A stretch of DNA of 6,997 nt, from positions 1 to 6,997 of the forward strand of contig JAFAQO010000565.1 of NCBI GenBank assembly GCA_019246375.1. Direction: 5' to 3'. The position numbers were made by a program, and so were the translations under genes. Each line of letters starts with the position of its first letter. Positions within the stretch are counted from its first letter, which is position 1. This stretch comes from Mycobacterium sp. Its GTDB lineage: Bacteria > Actinomycetota > Actinomycetes > Mycobacteriales > Mycobacteriaceae. Under the pieces are notes generated by a model. That model worked only from the letters and a program-made list of their open reading frames with translations, did not search any database and was not told the DNA's origin. Below, piece by piece: positions 1 through 5,862 of this stretch.

Positions 1-2
1 CC

Positions 3-143
3 CACCGCACCGCCAACCAAACCCACCACCACGCGCTTCGAACCGTGGGCAACCGCCTCGTCGGCATCCTGCACGGCTGCCTACGCCACCACACCCCCTA
101 CAACGAACACACCGCCTGGGCCCACCGCATGGCCGCCGCTTGA
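3..143 (+). CDS. IS110-family transposase, C-terminal end (partial)
   Basis: The frame is open from the left edge to a TGA at 141-143 and encodes the last 46 residues of a transposase. The stretch around residues 14-28 (LRTVGNRLVGILHGC), followed by HTPYNEHTAWAHR and a short alanine tail, is the usual ending of IS110-family (Transposase_20) proteins. These are serine-type DEDD enzymes that move IS elements without long terminal inverted repeats. The N-terminal DEDD catalytic part lies outside the window. IS110 elements often lack recognisable inverted repeats, and I could not place the right end of the element; it must fall between 144 and about 281, where TetR-like coding begins. The family call is from recognition of the C-terminal motif; the exact IS is unknown. 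Confidence 0.75.
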   Translation, partial: HRTANQTHHHALRTVGNRLVGILHGCLRHHTPYNEHTAWAHRMAAA

Positions 144-281
144 CAAGTTAAGAACCTGGGATGTCTAGCCGGTCGCGGTCTTCCCCACTACGCTCGGTCT
201 CATAGCTGCAGGTCAGCGACGTTCAGCCGTCCGACCTGTCTCGCCACGTCCCGCTCGTTCGCATCGGTTCCACCGTGTTCT

Positions 282-452
282 GTGACCAAATCCGTGGCCA
301 CGATTCCCGAGCGTGCCGCGACCGCCATCGCCGCGCTGGTGCGAAACGAAGTGTTCTTCACCCGTGGCCCCGTCGGCAAAGAGGCCCTGATCGACATCCT
401 CGACAACGTGTATCTATCGCTGATCGACGCGGTCTCCCACCGATCGCGCTGA
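282..452 (+). pseudogene. TetR-family regulator, C-terminal fragment
   Basis: From a GTG at 282 to TGA at 450-452 the frame reads 56 residues. The segment ERAATAIAALVRNEVFFTR, then GKEALIDILDNVYLSLIDAV, looks like the last two ligand-binding-domain helices of a TetR-type repressor. There is no helix-turn-helix: a TetR protein is normally about 190-220 residues and the N-terminal 140 or so are missing. The upstream frame (roughly 200-281) stays open but no longer reads like TetR. The end of an IS110 transposase lies 138 bp before the fragment, so truncation by insertion or by an IS-mediated deletion is the simple reading (inference). The esterase gene begins 105 bp downstream on the same strand, a position consistent with a former local regulator. 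It is probably non-functional. Confidence 0.55.
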
Positions 453-557
453 AGCGGTCAACTTTGGGTACTCGTCAGCGGGAAACGAGACAGCGCATTC
501 GCCGGTGTTGATTCCGTTGTCGCCCTCGTCGACGTCAGCTAGCAGAAAGGCCAATCT

Positions 558-1766
558 TTGGACGCTTTTGGATCACAAACGGACGCAATTGCCGGTCGCT
601 ACGACGATGAGTTCGCCGAAGTCGCCGACGTCTTCAAGAAGCAGACGGCCCGCACCGACGGCGGCGCCTCCGTGGCGGTCTATCACCGCGGCAGACTCGT
701 CGTCGATCTATGGGGCGGGGTTCGCAATCGTGACGGCGACTCGTGGGAGCGCGACACCCTCGCGATGTGCTGGAGCACGACCAAGGGCGTCACCGCGACC
801 TGCGCCCATGTGCTCGCCGACCGCGGCCAACTCGACTACGACGAACGGGTCGCCACGTATTGGCCGGAGTTTGCCCAGAACGGTAAGGGCGACATCACCG
901 TTCGGCAAGTTTTGAGCCACTCCGCGGGGCTACATCGCTTCGGCACGATCATCGACCACGGATCCACGATGCTCGACTGGGAGCATATGACCGATGCGCT
1001 GGCGCGCGCGAAGCCCGCATACGAGCCAGGCACCGCCGTTGGATATCACGCACTGACGTTCGGCTGGCTGGTCGGGGAACTGGTGCGGCGAATCTCCGGC
1101 ATCCCGATCGAGAAGTTCGTGCAGACGGAGATCGCCGAACCGCTCGGGCTCGACGGCCTCTATATCGGTTGCCCGCCCGAGCAGCGGCATCGAGTGGCGC
1201 CGCTGAAGCCTATGTCGTTGAGGGGGTGGGCCACTCCGGTCGGCCGGTTCGCGTTCAACCAGGTCTCGCGGGGTTTGCGCGCGGTCAGGTCGCCGGTCAA
1301 CCCCCACCGGATGCTCAACAGTGCGATGCCCCGCGGCATGGAGGCCGTGCTTGGGGATCCTCGGCTGCTGGACTCGGCGGTTCCCGCCATGAACGGGCAT
1401 TTCGATGCGGTGTCGCTGAGCGCCATGTACGCGATGCTTGCCGGCGGGGGGCGGCTCGGCGGCGTCCGCGTCCTGTCCGAACAGACCGTGCGCAAAGCCT
1501 CGACGATCCAGAACAACCAGCGCGACAGGGTCATCGCCATCACCATGCAGTGGCGGCTGGGCTATCACCGCGCACCTATCATCGCCAGGCAATTGCCGCG
1601 TGCGTATGGCCATTTCGGTTTCGGTGGGTCGGGCGCGTGGGCCGATCCCGAACACGACCTCGCTCTCGCGATGGTGTGCAATCGTGGCACTGGGACGCCG
1701 ATCGGTGATCTGCGGATTCTTCGCCTCAGCCAGGCCACTGCCCGAGCCGTCAAGTCCCTCACCTAG
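558..1766 (+). CDS. Serine beta-lactamase-fold esterase (LipD-like)
   Basis: This 402-residue protein belongs to the beta-lactamase / family VIII esterase group (PF00144), serine hydrolases that mycobacteria use on lipid esters or small esters. The SxxK nucleophile motif is S73-T-T-K76, in the context CWSTTKGVTA. The second catalytic motif, usually YxN, reads Y163-H-A, as in several esterases of this fold. The third, HxG, is H352-F-G354 within GHFGFGGSG. The length fits the family. I see no signal peptide, so a cytoplasmic protein is likely. The start is a TTG at 558, preceded by AGAAAGG at 544-550 with a 7-base gap; no better in-frame start is visible. A TetR fragment lies upstream and the acyltransferase gene converges from the other side, 61 bp away. 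The substrate is not predictable; a true beta-lactamase is less likely than an esterase. Confidence 0.88.
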   Translation: MDAFGSQTDAIAGRYDDEFAEVADVFKKQTARTDGGASVAVYHRGRLVVDLWGGVRNRDGDSWERDTLAMCWSTTKGVTATCAHVLADRGQLDYDERVATYWPEFAQNGKGDITVRQVLSHSAGLHRFGTIIDHGSTMLDWEHMTDALARAKPAYEPGTAVGYHALTFGWLVGELVRRISGIPIEKFVQTEIAEPLGLDGLYIGCPPEQRHRVAPLKPMSLRGWATPVGRFAFNQVSRGLRAVRSPVNPHRMLNSAMPRGMEAVLGDPRLLDSAVPAMNGHFDAVSLSAMYAMLAGGGRLGGVRVLSEQTVRKASTIQNNQRDRVIAITMQWRLGYHRAPIIARQLPRAYGHFGFGGSGAWADPEHDLALAMVCNRGTGTPIGDLRILRLSQATARAVKSLT

Positions 1767-1775
1767 GTCATGACC
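1766..1775. repeat. 10-bp perfect palindrome between convergent genes
   Basis: GGTCATGACC overlaps the last base of the esterase stop codon. Flanking CCT and AGG extend it to 18 bases with one mismatched pair. It has no loop and no T-run, so it is a poor intrinsic terminator and might instead be a protein-binding dyad. A second weak hairpin (GCTAG / CTAGC, 12-base loop) follows in the same 61-bp gap. Confidence 0.25.
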
Positions 1776-1827
1776 CAGGCATCATTGGGATTCGCCCTCA
1801 CAAGAGTGGCGCTAGGCCCGTTATCGG

Positions 1828-2565
1828 CTAGCCCAGTACGGGCAACCGCCGCTCGCGGGCCAGCCGGTCGAGGGCGGCCTGCATCACCGAGCGAACATGC
1901 TCGTCGACCTCGCTGATATCCGGCTCCTTCCCAAATCGAGCGACGATGTCGATCGGTTCCAATATTTCGGTGACGATTATGGTCGGTAGGGGCAGATTGG
2001 GCGGCAAGGCCATCACCGTGAAGCCGAACGGGAAACCGAAGCTCACAGGCACAATGTCCATCCGGATGCGCTTGAGACCTAACCGCTTAGCCAGCCAATG
2101 GCCGCGGGTCAAAAACAGTTGGCTTTCCTGCGTGCCGATTGACACAGTCGCCACGATGGGTATGTTGGCTTCGACTGCGGTGCTGACGTATCCGGTGCGG
2201 CCGTTGAAGTCGATCACGTTCGCACGCAACGTCGGCCGGTATGCGTCGTAATCGCCGCCGGGAAACGTCAATACAACAGCACCGGTACGCAGCGCCTTGG
2301 CGGCTTTTTCCCGGCTGGCGTGAATGACACCGGCGCGCACCAGCCATTTGGATTGTGGCTCAAGGAAAAGGCCGTAGTGCGCCACCGTGTAGATCGGGCG
2401 CTGGTAGCCGAACTTGCCGTAGAACTCTTTGGCGAAGACCAAAACGTCGGGCGTCATCATGCCGCCGGAATGATTAGAGACCACCAGCGCGGGCCCATTC
2501 GGCAGAAACAAATCCAAGCCACGCACCTCAGAGCGGAACCACACGCTGATAAGAGGCCCAATCAC
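1828..2565 (-). CDS. Lysophospholipid/glycerolipid-type acyltransferase, 5'-truncated
   Basis: The 245-residue frame encodes an LPLAT-superfamily acyltransferase, which moves an acyl chain from acyl-CoA or acyl-ACP to a glycerolipid or related hydroxyl at the membrane. Motif I is N31-H-S-G-G with D40 after it, a variant of the HX4D active site seen in the hemolysin/DAGAT-like branch. The FPxG block is F101-P-G-G-D-Y-D. A substrate-pocket segment GFPFGFTVMALPPNLPLP lies near residues 177-194. It resembles mycobacterial Rv1920-type proteins (from memory). The GTG at 2565 is the only usable start before an in-frame TGA at 2611-2613, but it has no good ribosome site. Twelve in-frame residues upstream (CAG at 2601 to ACT at 2566, QWDPVFTRRLRT) still read as acyltransferase, so the true 5' end lies upstream in another frame. 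It converges with the esterase gene. Function may survive or be lost, depending on whether the shift is real. Confidence 0.82.
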   Translation of the reverse strand: MIGPLISVWFRSEVRGLDLFLPNGPALVVSNHSGGMMTPDVLVFAKEFYGKFGYQRPIYTVAHYGLFLEPQSKWLVRAGVIHASREKAAKALRTGAVVLTFPGGDYDAYRPTLRANVIDFNGRTGYVSTAVEANIPIVATVSIGTQESQLFLTRGHWLAKRLGLKRIRMDIVPVSFGFPFGFTVMALPPNLPLPTIIVTEILEPIDIVARFGKEPDISEVDEHVRSVMQAALDRLARERRLPVLG

Positions 2566-2639
2566 AGTTCTTAGCCGTCGCGTAAATACCGGATCCCACT
2601 GGGCGCGATCTCACGGTCGCCAACATCTTTGATGGCCAT
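2566..2639 (-). pseudogene. Out-of-frame 5' end of the acyltransferase gene
   Basis: On the minus strand an ATG at 2639 is preceded by GGGAGGGG with a short AAAGCT-like spacer, a strong Shine-Dalgarno. It starts MAIKDVGDREIA down to about 2604. From there the acyltransferase frame continues as QWDPVFTRRLRT and runs into the main CDS at 2565. The two frames differ by one base, with the switch inside the GC-rich run at about 2602-2607. Restoring one base gives one protein of about 270 residues. This accounts for the lack of a ribosome site at the downstream GTG. It could be a genuine frameshift mutation or a sequencing error in a GC run. Confidence 0.6.
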
Positions 2640-3264
2640 AGCTTTCCCCTCCCTGTGCTCGCTTCTCCTTTTGTCGCTGGCGTGCACGTCACCGCCACCT
2701 CGATGCATCCCAATTCAGCTGACTCCCAACCTCCCATGGAGCGCCGAATCTTTGGCAGCCGCCAAGGTGCTACACGCCCTCACCCGTCCACCAAGAGCAC
2801 CCGTCGCTGCATCGCCGCGACCGCGAGCGGCGGCCCTCCTACCGACGACCAGATGCCGACAATGGCACGGCGACAACGGAGAACTCCCTTGTCTTCAAAT
2901 CCGCTCCGACGTCTTGGTTGGGTGCCCTCCTCCGACTCTCACAAAACAGGGAGCCGACGCGCCACCCGATGCCGACCTGCCGACGTGTCATCGCCCAAGC
3001 ATCAGGGGCGATGTGTCGCACTCCGATCAATCTGCAACTCCACGACATGCTTGATGAGTCAAGTTATTCCGCTGTGGACCTGGGCCCGCCTGCATTCACG
3101 ATTTCGAGGTGGTGTGGAAAACGGCGCCGGCGCGAAGAGTATGCCGGGGCAGCCTCAGGTCAATACGGCTGATAGGTAGGCGCCATTAGTCAACGCGGCT
3201 GCAGGGTGCATTCGCTGACCGTTCCGGCGGGACCGGTCCAAGTGCTGGCCGGTGGCGGTTAGCG
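2640..3264. other. 625-bp region with no supportable gene
   Basis: All frames were read here. Several ORFs of 69-174 codons exist on both strands, but none shows a recognisable domain, a convincing ribosome site, or mycobacterial codon use. The plus-strand ORF beginning at 2629 opens with a hydrophobic, signal-like stretch ending in a cysteine, but that stretch is antisense to the acyltransferase ribosome site and the rest is low-complexity P/R/A. The left edge holds the ribosome site, and presumably the promoter, of the acyltransferase gene. The right edge is the 3' flank of the GarA-like gene, with GGACCGGTCC and other short dyads around 3220-3260 but no T-tract terminator. It may be decayed coding sequence, but I cannot name a parent. 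Confidence 0.5.
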
Positions 3265-3714
3265 TCAACTCGGCGCGGGCCTATTCAGGAAGATCAGGCG
3301 GAACTTGCCGATCTGGATCTCATCACGGTTGGCCAGCACCGCCGAGTCCACCGGTTGCCGGTTGACATAGGTGCCATTCAGGCTGCCGACATCGACGACG
3401 CGGAATTGGTCGTTCTCCCGTTGGAACTCGGCGTGGCGGCGGCTGACGGTGATGTCGTCGAGGAAGATGCCGCTGTGGGGATGGCGGCCGGCGGATGTGA
3501 CCGGCTGGTCCAGCAAAAATCGGGAACCCACGCTGGGGCCGCGTGTGACGATGAGTAGCGCTGAGCCGCTCGGCAACCCCTCCACGTCCCACACCGCGGC
3601 CTCAGCGCTGGCGGGAGCCGGAACGTCAAGCTCACCTACAAAATCGTCGCGGAAAGGCGAGGTGGTTTCCGCCGGGACTTCTTCAAAAGGCCCGTCGTTG
3701 TCCTTACGGCTCAC
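3265..3714 (-). CDS. FHA-domain protein, GarA paralogue
   Basis: This 149-residue protein closely resembles mycobacterial GarA, which when unphosphorylated binds and tunes 2-oxoglutarate dehydrogenase, glutamate dehydrogenase and glutamate synthase, and is switched off when PknG or PknB phosphorylates an N-terminal threonine. Here the motif is E16-T17-T18-S19. The FHA domain spans roughly 50-143. The phosphothreonine-binding residues are kept: G76-R77, S91-R92-R93-H94 and N113-G114-T115. Start: GTG at 3714 with AAGGAG at 3721-3726 and a 6-base spacer; the opening then aligns with the short acidic leader of GarA. An ATG at 3744 behind GGAGGGGG would add 10 residues. The same frame stays open to 4275, but that upstream part is not GarA-like. 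GarA normally sits beside gcvH and a merR-type gene, absent here, so this is probably a second copy. The C-terminal acidic/glycine tail of GarA is missing. Confidence 0.9.
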   Translation of the reverse strand: MSRKDNDGPFEEVPAETTSPFRDDFVGELDVPAPASAEAAVWDVEGLPSGSALLIVTRGPSVGSRFLLDQPVTSAGRHPHSGIFLDDITVSRRHAEFQRENDQFRVVDVGSLNGTYVNRQPVDSAVLANRDEIQIGKFRLIFLNRPAPS

Positions 3715-4080
3715 TTGCTGCTCCTTATCGGCTACCGGCAGCATCAACTCTGCCCCCTCCCACGAAGTGCGACGAGCCAACTGCCCGGAAAAGTTCGTTA
3801 TCGCAACAACCGGCCGCAGCGTAAGCATGCCTGAACGTTTCGCCATAATCGTTTGCGCCGATTCGTGCGGCAACGAGATTTTCCGCAGCCGCTGACCAAA
3901 TCTGACGCGCCGTCCGCGTGCCCTCGCAGCTCCAAGCGGCCACCGATGCGCCACCGCCAAACAGTGGTTCAGCGCCGGTTTCAACCGCGCCAGCTCACAC
4001 ACAGCGCCCCCGAGGTCGCACTTGATCCGCACCTGTGGGCCGTCGAGCAAGCATTCCGCGCATGTCAACGAATCGAGCGA
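3715..4080. other. Divergent intergenic region between the GarA-like gene and the helical-protein gene
   Basis: These 366 bases separate two genes read away from each other. They should hold both promoters. The GarA-like ribosome site is at 3721-3726, and a second purine-rich site precedes the alternative ATG at 3744. Long open frames cross the region on both strands, but they show no family signature and arise from the high GC content. I see no clear -10/-35 pair. Confidence 0.45.
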
Positions 4081-4329
4081 GTGCGGCGACAGGTGAGGGC
4101 AGCGCAGCGATCCGTGGCTGCCAGCTTTGAGAAATCCGCAGACCGCAAGGAGCGTGCCGCAAAGGTATACGAGGGAGCAGCCGAACACGGCGATGGCGAC
4201 GAATACCGGGCCCACGCCGCTCGCCACCGCGAGTTCGCACGAGAGGACCGCCGGATTGCTCAGCAGCTGCGACAAATGGCAGATAGTGACTCGACGGGCG
4301 ATCTCACCTCACCTTCGAACCATCGCTGA
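4081..4329 (+). CDS. Small charged helical protein of unknown function
   Basis: From a GTG at 4081 to TGA at 4327-4329 the frame gives 82 residues, very rich in A, R, E, H and Q. Residues 1-68 look like a continuous helical hairpin: a first helix through about residue 34, a short HGDGDEY turn, then HAARHREFAREDRRIAQQLR. The heptad-like alanine and charge spacing suggests a coiled coil or a small helical bundle. No signal peptide or membrane segment is visible. It recalls small alanine/arginine-rich helical proteins common in mycobacteria, but I cannot name a family. The start is uncertain: a second GTG lies at 4093, no strong ribosome site precedes either, and the frame remains open upstream to 3853 with sequence that becomes helical only from about 4045. 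It is divergent from the GarA-like gene. Confidence 0.5.
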   Translation: MRRQVRAAQRSVAASFEKSADRKERAAKVYEGAAEHGDGDEYRAHAARHREFAREDRRIAQQLRQMADSDSTGDLTSPSNHR

Positions 4330-4468
4330 CAACTCGCGCACGCGAACACGCGGCGACACTGTTAATGACGCGAACATGATGCTCTAACACGAAAATGGCG
4401 GCATACGCCTGAACGATGAGGAATGCGGCAGCTTCGCGCAATGGTCCAAGGATGCTCGGCGACGCTGC

Positions 4469-4777
4469 TTGCCGATGCCTATCCGGGTCAACGGGAAGTA
4501 CCACCACGCCGTGCGACCACAATTCGTCAACTGGGCCGATGCCAAACCCCTAGTGCACGCAACGTTCAACCCACTACAGCGCATGGCACTCAGGTCGCTG
4601 GGGATAAAGCAGTTTATACGACTCGATGTCACCTTGTGCACTGACCGAAACCCGAGGCCGACAGCAGGACTCGCACGATCTCATGTTACGACGCCGGGCA
4701 CCCATTTCGATAAGGCCATATCGGCCACCGGATCGCACGCATCTGTGTCAGGACCGGGACAGCATGCGTCGGGATAA
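4469..4777 (+). CDS. Hypothetical ORF, possibly degenerate
   Basis: An ATG at 4469 opens a 102-residue frame ending at 4777. The first 50 or so residues read like plausible protein, for example VNGKYHHAVRPQFVNWADA then HATFNPLQRMALRSLGIKQF. The frame also stays open upstream to about 4388 with similar composition (NDEECGSFAQWSKDARRR), so the ATG may be internal to a decayed gene. After about 4635 the sequence loses any protein character. Third-position GC in the first part is roughly 70 percent by eye, low for this kind of genome. No domain is recognised and no ribosome site is clear. The rest of 4330-4789 shows nothing else I can support. Confidence 0.25.
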   Translation: MPMPIRVNGKYHHAVRPQFVNWADAKPLVHATFNPLQRMALRSLGIKQFIRLDVTLCTDRNPRPTAGLARSHVTTPGTHFDKAISATGSHASVSGPGQHASG

Positions 4778-4789
4778 GGACGGGCCACT

Positions 4790-4957
4790 ATGTGGCGCGT
4801 AACACGTTCTGATACAGCCGAATCCCTCTGGGTGACCGGCTACGACGCTAAGCATTACATCTCCACACTAGGCGCCGTGGTGCGCATCGCGCGCAACACA
4901 TACGGCGTGACCCTGCCCGACATGCGGCAGATCACTGCAAGGCTGGAAAGGGCATAG
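4790..4957 (+). CDS. Small hypothetical protein, 55 residues
   Basis: ATG at 4790 to TAG at 4955-4957 encodes 55 residues starting MWRVTRSDTAE and ending ITARLERA. An AAGGA at 4776-4780 sits 9 bases ahead of the ATG, so translation is plausible. The middle reads YDAKHYISTLGAVVRIARNTYGV and looks like a compact folded unit with an amphipathic helix, then a proline and a second helix. There is no signal peptide, no membrane span and no metal-binding cluster. No family is recognised. It could be a complete small protein or the surviving end of a larger decayed gene, since its surroundings hold no intact gene. Codon use is acceptable for the host. Confidence 0.4.
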   Translation: MWRVTRSDTAESLWVTGYDAKHYISTLGAVVRIARNTYGVTLPDMRQITARLERA

Positions 4958-5108
4958 TGGTGGCGTCAGCATCAGCAGACGGTGACGCGCGCTAGTGGTA
5001 CTGACCACGGACGTCGGAGCCGCCGCGGGGCCCTCGTTTCAGCGTTTACGAATGTTCGCCACGTTGGCGGCAATAGATACTCGCAGATCACTGCGTTGGA
5101 AGCGTTGA

Positions 5109-5341
5109 CTAACTTCGGCTTATATCGGAGCTGCTGCGGACGGATTGCGGACAAGGCACGTTGAGCATGTCCGGGATCTGGGAACTGAGTGTCTTGCACC
5201 CTTTCTTGCGTCCAGCAGGATTCCCGGACTGCCCTTCTTCCACTGCGTTTCTCCTCCTGGGACGGTCAAGGTGGACCGGCAATCGTCGGCCTGTTCCACC
5301 TCGTCGTCGGTCTGTTGGTGGCCTGCTTCGGTGTCTGCCAT
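5109..5341 (-). pseudogene. DUF5681-like protein, frameshifted
   Basis: From ATG at 5341 (GGAAAG about 8 bases ahead) the first frame gives a 37-residue acidic leader, starting MADTEAGHQQTDDEVEQADD and ending TQWKKG. One base out of step, the second frame continues QSGNPAGRKKGCKTL to a stop at 5109. Joined, they give WKKG-QSGNPAGRKKG, the basic glycine-rich signature of DUF5681, a short domain found in phage, integrative-element and other accessory genes. The switch falls at the G run at 5232-5234, as if one G had been lost. The joined product is about 77 residues, shorter than most members; the part after the motif (SSQIPDMLNV onward) is not recognisable and may be further decayed. It reads away from the two-component genes. 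Molecular function of the family is unknown to me. Confidence 0.6.
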
Positions 5342-5525
5342 CTGTGCACTTTCCGGTGACAAATAGGTAAGCAATCTTGCTGATGCCCGGCTGCCCCACT
5401 GCCTTGCAGTCGGGCCGGGATCGCCAAATTAGGTAGTGCGCTACGCACACGGATCCGCGCTGACGGGCCGATAATGTCAACTGTCAACACTGACGGCTTC
5501 GAGTAGCGATTGTGATTGAGTGTCC

Positions 5526-5852
5526 ATGAAGGACCGCGGAAGGACAGGGCGCGCGGCTGCCACGGAGGATTTCATCATGGCCGGCGAATGCGAGACCGGT
5601 GAATCCGCGATCGAACTTATCCCGACGGCGGTGTCGGGATCGTGTTGATGGATATTCACACGCCGGGAATGGGTGGCATCGAAGCCATGCGGCGAATCTG
5701 CGCCGCACATCCACTTGATGGTCCTGCTGATGTCAACCTACGACGTCGATGACCTTCCCGCCGGGGCCGCGGATTGCGGCGCGGCGGCCTACCTGCACAA
5801 AGAAAACCTGAGTCCAGCTCTCCCGAGCCGGTTATGGCGAACAGCTAACTAA
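5526..5852 (+). pseudogene. Single-domain response regulator (receiver), frameshifted
   Basis: Three segments in two frames rebuild a receiver domain. Segment A (5526 to about 5620) gives AAATEDFIMAGECETGESAIEL, typical of the first helix and second strand. Segment B (about 5621-5715) gives GIVLMDIHTPGMGGIEAMRR; the phosphoacceptor Asp is codon 5651-5653. Segment C (5718-5852) gives VLLMSTYDVDDLP and GAAAYLHKENLSP, with the conserved Thr at 5736 and Lys at 5799. A and C share one frame and B is one base off, so a loss near 5610-5635 and a gain near 5705-5717 cancel out. The acidic-pair first strand is missing; only K-D-R remains after the ATG at 5526. It ends soon after the receiver with no output domain. 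The kinase begins 10 bases after its stop, so it was surely the partner. As it stands it is inactive: the first frame hits TGA at 5646. Confidence 0.7.
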
Positions 5853-5862
5853 GGCCAGTCCG

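Noticed and set aside
471..489. Small hairpin CTCGT/ACGAG upstream of the esterase
   Set aside because: A 5-bp stem with a 9-base loop is expected by chance and has no flanking signal.
930..1655. Minus-strand 241-codon ORF inside the esterase gene
   Set aside because: It is a GC-driven shadow; the plus-strand frame carries all three catalytic motifs.
2629..3054. Plus-strand 141-codon ORF opening like a lipoprotein signal peptide
   Set aside because: The hydrophobic opening is the antisense of the acyltransferase ribosome site. The rest is P/R/A-rich with no domain and no ribosome site of its own.
3715..4275. N-terminal extension of the GarA-like frame (to 336 residues)
   Set aside because: The extension has no GarA or other family similarity, overlaps the opposite-strand helical ORF, and better starts with strong ribosome sites exist at 3714 and 3744.
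5475..5488. Tandem TGTCAAC repeat
   Set aside because: Two copies of 7 bases only, with no further copies nearby; not enough to call an operator or a repeat array.
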